Part shown: one piece after another, positions 1 through 8,420 of the stretch
How the letters are laid out: the number at the start of each line of letters is the position of its first letter
Position numbering within the stretch: the first letter of the stretch is position 1
Assembly (NCBI GenBank): GCA_002314885.1
Contig: DCHT01000030.1
Location: 1-54,682 of the forward strand
Direction: 5' to 3'
Origin: Bacteroidales bacterium UBA1745
GTDB lineage: Bacteria; Bacteroidota; Bacteroidia; Bacteroidales; UBA932
Length of the DNA: 54,682 bases
The notes under the pieces: model-generated
What the model was told of the DNA's origin: nothing
What the model saw: only the letters and a program-made list of their open reading frames with translations
Database searches by the model: none
Made by a program: the position numbers and the translations under genes

Positions 1-1025
1 TCGATGGAGAATGCGTCGATGAGTTCCTGCATTGAGAACATCTCCTGCTCGGTGCCAGGGTTCCAGCCCAGCATTGCGAGGAGGTTTACGAAAGCCTCAG
101 GGAAGTAGCCGTCCTCACGGTAACCGTGATAGGTCTCGCCCTCGGAGTTGAGCCAGTTGAGAGGGAATACTGGGAAGCCCATCTTGTCGCCGTCGCGCTT
201 GCTGAGCTTGCCGTTGCCGACAGGCTTGAGAAGGAGCGGAAGGTGAGCGAACTTAGGCTGGGTCTCCTGCCATCCGAATGCCTTGTAGAGCAGATAGTGC
301 AGAGGGAGGGAAGGGAGCCACTCCTCGCCGCGGATGACCTCTGTGATCTCCATAAGATGGTCGTCCACGATGTTTGCAAGGTGGTAGGTAGGGAGTTCAT
401 CAGCCTTCTTCCAGAGCACCTTGTCGTCGAGGGTGTCGGTGTTGATCTCCACGTGTCCGCGTATCATATCATCCATAGCCACGACTGTGTTCTCAGGCAT
501 CTTGAAGCGCACTGTCCAGTCGTTGCGGCTCTCCAGCAGCGGTCTCCACTCGCTCTCTGGCATAGAGAGGGAATTGCGGAGCTGCATCCTGGAAGTCTGG
601 TTATATATGAAGGTCTGACCCTGGGCCTCCGCTGCTGCGCGGGCCTGGTTCAGTTCCTCTGCGGTGTCGAATGCGTAATAGGCGTTGCCGCTCTCCACCA
701 GCTGCTCGGCATACTTGCGATAGATGCTGCGCCTCTGGCTCTGGCGGTAAGGGGCGTGAGGATGCTTCTCTGAAGCGACCTCCACAACCTTGCCGTTCTC
801 GTCCACTCCCTCATCAGGGATGATGCCGCACCAGTTCAGCGCCTCGATGATGTACTGCTCAGCACCCGGTACGAAACGGTTGGAGTCAGTATCCTCGATA
901 CGGATGATGAAATCTCCTCCGCGCTGCTTGGCGAAGAGATAGTTATAGAGTGCGGTCCTTACGCCGCCCATATGGAGCGGTCCTGTAGGAGACGGAGCGA
1001 ATCTTACGCGTGTTCTTCTGGTCAT
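1..1025 (-). CDS. gltX: Glutamyl-tRNA synthetase, 3' end cut by window edge
   Basis: Charges tRNA-Glu with glutamate in the cytoplasm (class I aminoacyl-tRNA synthetase). I translated this from the complement: it starts at an ATG at 1023-1025 with MTRRTRVRFAPSPTGPLHMG, the family's N-terminus. HMGG is the HIGH-type ATP-binding motif. Further in are RIEDTDSNR, a GEEWLPS stretch and KLSKRDGDK, the KMSKS equivalent. About 341 codons are visible; the C-terminal anticodon-binding part lies off the window. It follows ftsZ by 45 bases on the same strand, but a -7 element in that gap suggests its own promoter. Whether it is discriminating or also makes Glu-tRNA-Gln cannot be read from this part. Confidence 0.95.
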   Translation of the reverse strand, partial: MTRRTRVRFAPSPTGPLHMGGVRTALYNYLFAKQRGGDFIIRIEDTDSNRFVPGAEQYIIEALNWCGIIPDEGVDENGKVVEVASEKHPHAPYRQSQRRSIYRKYAEQLVESGNAYYAFDTAEELNQARAAAEAQGQTFIYNQTSRMQLRNSLSMPESEWRPLLESRNDWTVRFKMPENTVVAMDDMIRGHVEINTDTLDDKVLWKKADELPTYHLANIVDDHLMEITEVIRGEEWLPSLPLHYLLYKAFGWQETQPKFAHLPLLLKPVGNGKLSKRDGDKMGFPVFPLNWLNSEGETYHGYREDGYFPEAFVNLLAMLGWNPGTEQEMFSMQELIDAFSI

Positions 1026-1051
1026 TGTAGTCGATATTTGTTTTGGGGCTG

Positions 1052-1059
1052 CAAAGATA
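1052..1059 (-). promoter_or_regulatory. Candidate -7 element for gltX
   Basis: On the minus strand this reads TATCTTTG, a match to the Bacteroidota -7 consensus TAnnTTTG, 26 bases before the gltX ATG. I see no convincing -33 TTTG about 20 bases upstream, inside the ftsZ 3' end, so it is a half-site call. Confidence 0.4.
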
Positions 1060-1070
1060 ATACGATTTTC

Positions 1071-2333
1071 TTATTTACTCTCCTCGTCGTTTGGATAGGC
1101 TCTGACGTAGGCAGACTGCTGCTCGATGAGGGAGCGGTCGCCACCCTTTTCGATGCAGAGCAGTGGCTTGTCCTCGTAGAAGAAAGCCCTTGGGCTGGCG
1201 CTGGAGTTGGCGTTGATGCGCTCCACGTCGCAGCCGTCCTGGCTCTGGTAGAGAGGTTCAGCCTCAGGATTGTAGACGAAGTCGTAGTCTATCTTGATCA
1301 CATTGGAATCGTCGGAAGGGTAGAGCTCGTCGAGCATACTCATCCTGATACCGGTGGCGATGACGGTGATGCTCACCTTGTCGCCGCATTCAGGAGAATT
1401 GTCATAGACTATGCCCCTCTTGAAGCGGTTGGCGCTGCCCAGATATCCGTTGAGCTCCTCGTCGATGCGGTCGAGGTCGGCAGCGGTGATTGTCTCCTTG
1501 TTCTGGCCCACGACCACGTTCACAAGCACGTTCTTCGCGGTGGAAGGATCGAATGCGAGCAGGAGAGGGGACTCCATCGCATTCTTGACGGCGTCCTTGA
1601 TTCGGTTCTCGCCGCGGCCTTCTCCATTGCCCATCAGGGCGAGGCCGCTGCGGCTCATCATATTCTTCACATCCCTGAAGTCGACGTTGATGTAGCCGCC
1701 CTTGCTGATGATGTCGATGATGGACTTCACTGCGGTGGCGAGCACCTCGTCGGTCTTAGGGAAGGCCTCGTGTATGAGCAGGTCTCCGTAAACTTCGAAT
1801 ATCTTCTGGTTGTCGATGACCAGGAGGCTGTCCACGTACTTCTGGAGTTCGTTGATGCCGTCAAGGGCCTTCGCAAGCGAGCCGTTCCTCTCATTCTTGA
1901 ATGGGAGAGTGACTACGCCGACGGTAAGGATGTTGCGGTCCCTGGCCATCTTGGCGATGACAGGAGCTGCACCGGTGCCGGTACCACCGCCCATACCGGC
2001 AGTGATGAAGAGCATCTCGGTGTTGCAGTCCAGGGCCTTCTCGGCGATCTCCGCCTCGGACTCGATGGCTGCGTTGCGTCCCTTGATAGGGTCGGTACCT
2101 GCTCCGAGTCCCTGGCCCATCTGAACCTTTACAGGCACTGGGCTGGCCTTGAGCACCTGTGCGTCGGTGTTGCAGACGATGAATGAGCAGCCCTCGATGT
2201 GCTGCTTGTACATATAGGTAACGGCATTGCATCCGCCTCCGCCGACTCCGATGACCTTGATCATCGAATTCTCAGGGGTCCAGCTGTCTGGTGCGACGAT
2301 GTCGATATTTGGATCTAATATATTGTCACTCAT
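1071..2333 (-). CDS. ftsZ: Cell division GTPase FtsZ
   Basis: Tubulin homologue that polymerises into the Z-ring at midcell. 420 aa. The glycine-rich GVGGGGCNAV loop is at residues 29-38, the tubulin signature GGGTGTGAA near 115-123, and a T7-loop region (NVDFRDV) around 207. The GTPase and C-terminal domains end near residue 320; a variable tail of about 90 residues follows. I do not recognise the usual conserved C-terminal peptide that binds FtsA: the protein ends with a basic/acidic SAYVRAYPNDEESK stretch. It lies 12 bases after ftsA and is last in the dcw cluster. Translation is probably enhanced by an unusually strong Shine-Dalgarno sequence. Confidence 0.97.
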   Translation of the reverse strand: MSDNILDPNIDIVAPDSWTPENSMIKVIGVGGGGCNAVTYMYKQHIEGCSFIVCNTDAQVLKASPVPVKVQMGQGLGAGTDPIKGRNAAIESEAEIAEKALDCNTEMLFITAGMGGGTGTGAAPVIAKMARDRNILTVGVVTLPFKNERNGSLAKALDGINELQKYVDSLLVIDNQKIFEVYGDLLIHEAFPKTDEVLATAVKSIIDIISKGGYINVDFRDVKNMMSRSGLALMGNGEGRGENRIKDAVKNAMESPLLLAFDPSTAKNVLVNVVVGQNKETITAADLDRIDEELNGYLGSANRFKRGIVYDNSPECGDKVSITVIATGIRMSMLDELYPSDDSNVIKIDYDFVYNPEAEPLYQSQDGCDVERINANSSASPRAFFYEDKPLLCIEKGGDRSLIEQQSAYVRAYPNDEESK

Positions 2334-2340
2334 AGTTTTT

Positions 2341-2346
2341 CCTCCT
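2341..2346 (-). promoter_or_regulatory. Strong Shine-Dalgarno site of ftsZ
   Basis: The minus strand reads TAAGGAGGAAAAACTATG: a complete AGGAGG whose first base is also the last base of the ftsA stop codon TAA, seven bases before the ftsZ ATG. Nearly all other genes here have no such motif, as expected for Bacteroidota, so this site stands out. Confidence 0.8.
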
Positions 2347-3779
2347 TATACTTCTTCATTTTCCTCCATAAGCGAATCAAAGAGATTGCCGAAATTTCCG
2401 AAAGTGTCCTTGAGCCTGCGCCTCTTGCCGCCTTTCTTTCCCTCTTCCTTTGTCTCTGGCTTCGTCTCCGGCTTCACTGGTTCCGGTGCTTCTGGTTTTT
2501 TCTCCTCGACTTCCGGTTCGGTCTTGGCGAACACGGTCTCGCTGAGGTCAGTCTCTTCGATAATTGGTTCTTCCTTAGGGAGAAGTTCCAAAGGAATGGC
2601 GCAGTTAGGATAGTTGCGGTCCCTTGCGCCTATCATCATACCCACGGTGGTGGTAGCTGCAGGCAGGGTTATGCCGTCTGTGAAGCCCGCGGTGGTGAAG
2701 AGGGTCCTGCTGCCGGCGAGCCTTACGCTCAGGCCGGACATCTCCTTGAGCATTACGCGGCAGTTGGTGATGGTGGCGCCGCCTCCGGTGAGGACGATGC
2801 CGGATATCAGGCTGTCTGCGTAGCCGCTTTCCTGAATCATATAGAGCACTGCGTCGAGTATCTCCTTCATCCTGGAGGTAACTATCTTTGAGAGCAGCTT
2901 GACCTGCACTTCGTAGCTTGGGTTCTGACGGTTGCCCTGGATCTTGAGGACCTTGTCGCCGAGGTTGTAGAGCCTCTCAGGCATACATACGCCGTAGGCC
3001 TTCTTGATGTTCTCTGCCAGGCCTTCGCCTATGCGGCAGATGGACTGGATGTCCTTGGTCACGAGCTGGCCGCCGAACGGAATTGAGTCGAAATAGCGGA
3101 GTATGCCGCCCTTGTATATGGTCACGGATGTTGCGCCGCCGCCTATGTCCACGAGGGCCACGCCGTTCATCTTCTCGTCCTCCGCGAGGGCTGAGTTGGC
3201 TGCGGCGCTGCCAGGGAAGAACTTGACTCCGCACACCTTGCCGGCCTCGTTGAAAGCCTTGTCTATCATCGAGAGGTTCTTCTTCTTGCCCACATAGACA
3301 TTGAAGTTGCCCTCGAGACGGGTGCTGGTCCTGCCGACTGCCTCTTCCTCCGGAATCTGGAAGTCATCCTCGTCGGAATAGGACTGGGCGATGGCCTCAT
3401 AGACCTTCTCGTCCTTCTCCTCGTCCACAGGGCAGTCCGCGATGGCGTTCTCCCTGAGGGTCTCGATCTCGCCCTGCTCCACGCAGCTGTTGCCGTCCCT
3501 GTCCATCGTGGCCACACTGGTCTTCTGGACGACAGGATACTTAGGCATATTGACCACTGCGCCGGTGATCTTCACCTGAATGCAGTCCTCAGCTTCCGTA
3601 ATGGCGCGTGCAATCGCGTCGGATGCCTTCTTGACATTGGCTACCGCTCCGCGTACGATGCCGTCTGACGGAGTCTCCTTGTAATAGGTCATCTCGATGT
3701 TGCGTCCGTCGACCTTTGCCACTGCGAGGCCGATCTTGGACGAACCGAGGTCTATTGAAACTATATATCGTTCTTCCAT
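2346..3779 (-). CDS. ftsA: Cell division protein FtsA (actin-like ATPase)
   Basis: Actin-fold protein that tethers FtsZ to the inner membrane and recruits the divisome. 477 aa. It opens with YIVSIDLGSSKIGLAVAKVD (phosphate-1 loop). VALVDIGGGATSVTIYKGG (phosphate-2) and ISGIVLTGGGATI (adenosine motif) follow, with the SHS2/1C insert between. After the core there is a long Pro/Glu/Lys-rich linker from about residue 405, then a C-terminal amphipathic segment (LKDTFGNFGNLFDSL) that fits the membrane-targeting helix. The linker makes it longer than the roughly 420 aa of E. coli FtsA, as is usual in Bacteroidota. It starts 15 bases after ftsQ. Confidence 0.96.
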   Translation of the reverse strand: MEERYIVSIDLGSSKIGLAVAKVDGRNIEMTYYKETPSDGIVRGAVANVKKASDAIARAITEAEDCIQVKITGAVVNMPKYPVVQKTSVATMDRDGNSCVEQGEIETLRENAIADCPVDEEKDEKVYEAIAQSYSDEDDFQIPEEEAVGRTSTRLEGNFNVYVGKKKNLSMIDKAFNEAGKVCGVKFFPGSAAANSALAEDEKMNGVALVDIGGGATSVTIYKGGILRYFDSIPFGGQLVTKDIQSICRIGEGLAENIKKAYGVCMPERLYNLGDKVLKIQGNRQNPSYEVQVKLLSKIVTSRMKEILDAVLYMIQESGYADSLISGIVLTGGGATITNCRVMLKEMSGLSVRLAGSRTLFTTAGFTDGITLPAATTTVGMMIGARDRNYPNCAIPLELLPKEEPIIEETDLSETVFAKTEPEVEEKKPEAPEPVKPETKPETKEEGKKGGKRRRLKDTFGNFGNLFDSLMEENEEV

Positions 3780-3794
3780 ATACTGTAATTTTTA

Positions 3795-4568
3795 CTATCT
3801 GCAGACTAACTGATTTTCGAACTTTACGTTCACTGAGGAGTAGCTCTTGCCCTCCTCGAGACCCGGCTTCACGCTGGTGAGATAGGTCTCTATCCTCTCG
3901 AACTTGTCCTTGGCATCGTCCGGGGTGCCGAAGATGAAACGCTCGCGGGTGTCCCTGAGGTAGAGCACCAGGTCCCCGTGCTCGTCCACGCTCATCTGGT
4001 TGATGCGGTTCTTCCAGGCGCTGTGGTTCACATAGTCGGCCAGGCCTACCATCTTGTTCAGCCAGATGCGTCCCTTCTTGCTGTCAGGCTTGCCGTTGAT
4101 GTTCGGATTTACCGGCAGCGCTCCGTCCACTATCATCACCCTGGCCGTCGTCCTGCCCTGCAGAGGGAAGAGGTTTCCGTTGCAGTCGCAGTAGCAGCCC
4201 ACTCCGTTCTTATACAGGCGGAGCACAGGGTAGCGCTGTTCGATGGATATGTTCAGGACGCTGTCCCTGGTCATATAGACCTCACTCGAGCGGACGGCGC
4301 TCCTTTCGTTCACGAATTTCTCTATGGCCACCAGGTCTATGTCCCTTTCGGCCTTGCCTATGATGTTCCCGAACTGCTTGCTGACGGCATCCTTCACCTC
4401 GTCAGGCGCCACGAAGCTCTCTCCGTGACTGCCGTTGACGCAGACGTTGATATGCCTGCAGCGCACATCGCCATCCGCCTCGGCACCGCTGATATAGGAC
4501 CATCCCATAATGGCCAGCAGGGCCGCGCAGATAAGCGTTGCGACGACTATTTTCAGGACATTCTTCAT
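3795..4568 (-). CDS. ftsQ: Cell division protein FtsQ/DivIB
   Basis: Bitopic divisome protein linking early cytoplasmic and late periplasmic division proteins (FtsQLB). 257 aa. One N-terminal transmembrane helix (residues about 5-27) is followed by a POTRA-like region (INVCVNG...SFVAPDEVKDAVSK) and a beta-rich FtsQ domain with ERYPVLRLY and a conserved-looking GDLVLYLRD. Identity rests on this topology plus position between murC and ftsA; FtsQ sequences are weakly conserved. Its ATG overlaps the murC stop by four bases (ATGA), consistent with translational coupling. Confidence 0.88.
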   Translation of the reverse strand: MKNVLKIVVATLICAALLAIMGWSYISGAEADGDVRCRHINVCVNGSHGESFVAPDEVKDAVSKQFGNIIGKAERDIDLVAIEKFVNERSAVRSSEVYMTRDSVLNISIEQRYPVLRLYKNGVGCYCDCNGNLFPLQGRTTARVMIVDGALPVNPNINGKPDSKKGRIWLNKMVGLADYVNHSAWKNRINQMSVDEHGDLVLYLRDTRERFIFGTPDDAKDKFERIETYLTSVKPGLEEGKSYSSVNVKFENQLVCR

Positions 4569-5926
4569 TTGTTGGCGTATCTTTCCCTGAGCATTTCGGT
4601 GATAGGGCCGATGAGCCTGTCCACGTTGCCCGCACCGAATGTGATGAGGGTGTCGATAGGTTCATTGGCAAGGTAGTCCAGGAGTTCGTCCTTCCTGATG
4701 AGGACCTTCTCAGGCGCGGTGACGTCCTTGAAGATGATCTCGGAAGTGACTCCAGGGATAGGCTCCTCGCGGGCAGGGTAGATGTCCAGGAGGATGAGTT
4801 TGTCCACTGCACTCAGGGCCTGGGCGAACTCAGGCGCGAAGTCGCGTGTACGGGTGTAGAGATGAGGCTGGAAGACTGCGGTGAGCTTCCTGCCGGGGAA
4901 TATGTCGCGCATCGAAGAGATAGCCGAGCTGATCTCGTTCGGATGGTGTGCATAGTCGTCGATGTAGGAGCAGCCAGGCTCGTTGAAGTGGATGTCGAAT
5001 CTGCGCTTCACGCCCTGGAAGGTGCCGATGGCGGCCTTCACTGCCTCAGGATCGACTCCGTGGGTGAGGGCGATAGCCGCTGCAGCCACGCTATTCTCGG
5101 CGTTCACCCAGCCCGGCACTCCGCACTTCACGTCCTTCACGATGCCCTTTGGCCAGACGATGTCGAAGTGGAAGTAGCCGCACTCGTCCACCCTCTGGTT
5201 GGCACCGTAGAAATCGGCGCGGGGGTCGTTGTAGGAGTAGCGCAGAAGCTTGGCCTTGGTGTCATTTTCGCTGATAGGAAGGCCGTATTTCGCGATGACG
5301 GTGTTCTTCACCTGAGCTGCGAAGTCCCTGAATGCCTGCTGATATGCGTCGAGATCGTTGTAGATGTCGAGGTGGTCGGCGTCCATCGCGGTGATGACTG
5401 CGATGGTAGGGAAGAGCTGGAGGAAGGAACGGTCGAACTCGTCGGCCTCAGCCACGATCACCGGATTCTCGCTGATCAGGAGGTTGGTGTCGTAGTTCTT
5501 GGAAATACCGCCGAGGAAGGCGCTGCAGCCCACTCCGCTCTGGGTGAAGATGTGTGCCAGCAGGGTGCTGGTGGTAGTCTTTCCGTGGGTACCGGAAACT
5601 GCGAGGCAGCTCTGTCCCTGGGCGATTTCGCCGAGCATACGGGAGCGCTTGATCACACGGTAGCCGTTGTTCTGGACATAGACCAGCTCGCCCATATCCT
5701 TAGGGATGGCAGGGGTATAGACCACGAGGGTCTCCTCCACGTTCTTCGGAACGTAGTCGATGTTGTCCTCGTAATGCACGCAGATGCCCTCCGCCTCGAG
5801 GGCGTGGGTCAGTTCGGACGGAGTCTTGTCATAGCCGCCGACTGCATAGCCCTTGGCCTTGTAATACCTGGCGATGGCACTCATTCCGATGCCGCCTATT
5901 CCTATGAAATAAATAGTCTTGTACAT
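4565..5926 (-). CDS. murC: UDP-N-acetylmuramate--L-alanine ligase
   Basis: Adds L-Ala to UDP-MurNAc with ATP, the first step of the stem peptide, in the cytoplasm. 453 aa, the normal Mur ligase length. The N-terminal Rossmann domain starts IYFIGIGGIGMSAIARYY. The ATP loop is AVSGTHGKTTTSTLLAHIF. The central domain has EADEFDRSFLQL, and the third domain has DDYAHHPNEI, typical of MurC. Two bases separate it from murG upstream, and its stop overlaps the ftsQ start. Confidence 0.97.
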   Translation of the reverse strand: MYKTIYFIGIGGIGMSAIARYYKAKGYAVGGYDKTPSELTHALEAEGICVHYEDNIDYVPKNVEETLVVYTPAIPKDMGELVYVQNNGYRVIKRSRMLGEIAQGQSCLAVSGTHGKTTTSTLLAHIFTQSGVGCSAFLGGISKNYDTNLLISENPVIVAEADEFDRSFLQLFPTIAVITAMDADHLDIYNDLDAYQQAFRDFAAQVKNTVIAKYGLPISENDTKAKLLRYSYNDPRADFYGANQRVDECGYFHFDIVWPKGIVKDVKCGVPGWVNAENSVAAAAIALTHGVDPEAVKAAIGTFQGVKRRFDIHFNEPGCSYIDDYAHHPNEISSAISSMRDIFPGRKLTAVFQPHLYTRTRDFAPEFAQALSAVDKLILLDIYPAREEPIPGVTSEIIFKDVTAPEKVLIRKDELLDYLANEPIDTLITFGAGNVDRLIGPITEMLRERYANK

Positions 5927-5928
5927 AT

Positions 5929-7065
5929 CTACTTATTTAATATTCCATAAACCTCGTCCGCGATGGTCTGGGCCGCGTCGGTCTTCGCGAGCAGGGCGAT
6001 GTTCCTTTCCATTGATGCTATCTTCTCAGGGTCAGCGAGCAGGGCGCAGGCCGTCTCCATAAGGCTTGCAGGGGCGTCCACGTCCTTCACGATCATACCT
6101 GCGTCCTTGCGTACGAGGGCCATCGCATTGTGGGTCTGATGGTCTTCGGTGACGTTCGGAGAAGGCACGAAGATGGAGGCCTTGTGGGCTGCGCAGAGTT
6201 CGGAGATGGAACTTGCGCCGGAGCGTGAGATCACCACGTCCGCAGCCGCGTAGGCGAGATCCATACGCTTGATGAAATCGCTGTGCTGGATTGCAGGGAG
6301 CTTCCTGCCTTCCATAAATGCATCGATGCCGGCCTTGTAGTACTTGCCGCACTGCCAGATGACCTCGAGGTTCTCGCCCCCCGGGCATCCTGCCTCGATC
6401 CAGTTCTTCATAGCAGTGTTGAGGGTCCTGCTGCCGAGGCTGCCGCCCACGATGAAGAGATGCTTCTTCTCAGGGTTGAGGCCGTAGAAGGCGTATGCCT
6501 CCTGCTTCATTTCCTCAGTCGCAGGGACTATTTCCTTGCGTATAGGGTTGCCGGTGAGTATGATCCTGTCAGCAGGGAAGAAGCGCTCCATACCGTCGTA
6601 TGCCACGCATATCTTCTTTGCGTTCTTGCCGAGGATCTTGTTTGTGAGGCCTGCGAAGCCGTTCTGCTCCTGGATGAGGGTAGGGACCTTCAGTTCCTGG
6701 GCAGCCCTGAGCAGCGGTGCACTTGCGTATCCGCCCACGCCGATGGCGATGTCGGGCTTGAACTCACGAATGATCTTCTTGGCGGTCATCACGCTGCGGA
6801 TGACCTTGAAAGGCAGCTTGAGGTTGTCGACTGAGAGGCTTCTCTTGAGGCCGGAGATGTCCAGTCCCACGATCTTGTAGCCCGCTGCGGGCACCTTCTC
6901 CATCTCCATCCTGCCGTTTGCTCCCACAAAGAGGATCTCGGTCTGAGGATTGAGCGCCTTGAGCTGGTTTGCGATGGAAAGGGCAGGGAAGATGTGGCCT
7001 CCCGTGCCGCCGCCGCTGATAATGGCTCTTATTGCCGGATATTCTTTCATATCGTTATTCTGCAT
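5929..7065 (-). CDS. murG: UDP-GlcNAc:lipid I GlcNAc transferase MurG
   Basis: GT28-family glycosyltransferase that converts lipid I to lipid II on the inner face of the cytoplasmic membrane. 378 aa. The N-terminal domain has the SGGGTGGHIFPALSIA loop at about residues 18-33 and GVGGYASAPLL. The C-terminal UDP-GlcNAc-binding half has FIVGGSLGSRTLN and VISRSGASSISELCA. Its ATG lies 11 bases inside ftsW, so the two are probably translationally coupled. Confidence 0.97.
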   Translation of the reverse strand: MQNNDMKEYPAIRAIISGGGTGGHIFPALSIANQLKALNPQTEILFVGANGRMEMEKVPAAGYKIVGLDISGLKRSLSVDNLKLPFKVIRSVMTAKKIIREFKPDIAIGVGGYASAPLLRAAQELKVPTLIQEQNGFAGLTNKILGKNAKKICVAYDGMERFFPADRIILTGNPIRKEIVPATEEMKQEAYAFYGLNPEKKHLFIVGGSLGSRTLNTAMKNWIEAGCPGGENLEVIWQCGKYYKAGIDAFMEGRKLPAIQHSDFIKRMDLAYAAADVVISRSGASSISELCAAHKASIFVPSPNVTEDHQTHNAMALVRKDAGMIVKDVDAPASLMETACALLADPEKIASMERNIALLAKTDAAQTIADEVYGILNK

Positions 7066-8395
7066 TTTCCGTGTTTTCCTTATTCATTTCCTCTTCGAGG
7101 GCGTCCAGTTTCTTCTTCACCATCTTGCTGATGGAGAGCACGATGCCGAATGCTATGCTGAACATCAGCAGGGAACTCTTGCCGTCGCTGATCATAGGGA
7201 GGGTCTGGCCTGTCATAGGCATCAGTCCCACATTGATCATCATATGCATCATCGCCTGTGCGGATATCATAAGCGTAATTCCGCCCACGGCCGTCCTTGC
7301 GAAGATGTTGTCGCAGTTCTTGGATATCAGTGCACCCCTTGCCAGCAGGCTCAGGAAGAGTACCAGTACCAGGATGGCTCCGATGAGACCGTATTCCTCG
7401 ATGATGAAACTGTACATATAGTCGGCGAAGATCACCGGCACCTTGTACTTCTGGGTGCTGTTGCCCGGAAGCTTTCCAATGAGACGGCCCTCGTGTATGG
7501 CTATCTTCGCACCGATTTCCTGCCTGTTCTTGTCCACGAGATTCTGCCTCTCGATGGAGTTCTTCTCGAAGCTGTAGTATTTTTCGTCGAATGACCTGCC
7601 ATCCTTGTGGAAGAAGGCCTCGAAACGGCTCATTGCAGTACCGAACCTGGAATCGCCGAGGAACTTGCCGTCCGTGACCTTCCAGAGTCCGAACATCGAT
7701 CCCATCATCAGGGCGCAGCCCACGAGGAATGCGCTGGTCTGTTTAACGCTGAAGCCTCCTATGATTATGGTTGCGAACATCACGAACGTGATGAAGACCA
7801 TACTGGAGAAACTGCCCAGCACGACCATTCCGGAGACGATAATGATAGGAAGGAAGATGAACACTGCCCCGAGGAACACCTTGTTCTTGAAGATGGCCTT
7901 GCCCGTCTTCTCGTAGAGGAGGTCCATCACTGGAAAACCGCTTTCCTTCCAGGCGTTCACGGCCCAGGCCAGGTACAGTATCATCAGCACCTTCACGACC
8001 TCGAACACGTGGATCTGGAAGCCGAAGACGCTCAGTATTCGCCAGGCTCCGTTGACCTCTGCGGCCCTGAGCACGTGAGGTATCCTTACGTGCACCGTGA
8101 GCAGCGCCAGCATAATGAAGCTGATCCAGAAACTGCACATTCCGAGATAGCGGAATATCTTGATGTTCTTGATTTTATAGCATCCGAACATAAGAGCGAA
8201 GCCGCCTGCCACAACCAGCGCCTGCACCGCGAACAGCTGCACGCGGGTGGCGTCGCCGCTGGTGACCTTAGGCGACATCGAGGTCGATGAGAAGATGGCC
8301 AGCAACGAAAGGATGTAGAGGATTATCACGATAATCCACATCACCTTGTCGCCCTGGATCTTGTCGAACTGTCTCTTGAACCAATTCTCCTCCAT
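7055..8395 (-). CDS. ftsW: SEDS glycan polymerase FtsW
   Basis: SEDS-family lipid II polymerase working with FtsI at the septum. 446 aa with about ten predicted membrane helices. The N-terminus is soluble and basic. A large periplasmic loop follows helix 7 and contains a FADYMYSFIIEEYG motif carrying the conserved Asp. The usual PLTGxTLPFxSxGGSS signature appears as PMTGQTLPMISDGKSS, so one glycine is replaced by lysine. It ends in a charged cytoplasmic tail. It sits between murD and murG, as in other dcw clusters, which favours FtsW over RodA. A weak GGAG lies about eight bases before the start. Confidence 0.94.
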   Translation of the reverse strand: MEENWFKRQFDKIQGDKVMWIIVIILYILSLLAIFSSTSMSPKVTSGDATRVQLFAVQALVVAGGFALMFGCYKIKNIKIFRYLGMCSFWISFIMLALLTVHVRIPHVLRAAEVNGAWRILSVFGFQIHVFEVVKVLMILYLAWAVNAWKESGFPVMDLLYEKTGKAIFKNKVFLGAVFIFLPIIIVSGMVVLGSFSSMVFITFVMFATIIIGGFSVKQTSAFLVGCALMMGSMFGLWKVTDGKFLGDSRFGTAMSRFEAFFHKDGRSFDEKYYSFEKNSIERQNLVDKNRQEIGAKIAIHEGRLIGKLPGNSTQKYKVPVIFADYMYSFIIEEYGLIGAILVLVLFLSLLARGALISKNCDNIFARTAVGGITLMISAQAMMHMMINVGLMPMTGQTLPMISDGKSSLLMFSIAFGIVLSISKMVKKKLDALEEEMNKENTENAE

Positions 8396-8420
8396 ACAAT
8401 TATCTCCCGCACTTATATCA

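Noticed and set aside
972..2186. A 404-codon open frame on the plus strand opposite ftsZ
   Set aside because: It lies wholly antisense to ftsZ, gives low-complexity Val/Leu/His/Glu-rich protein with no motif, and results from the GC-rich third codon positions of the true gene.
4538..5950. A 470-codon plus-strand frame opposite murC
   Set aside because: Shadow of murC; murC has every Mur ligase motif and this frame has none.
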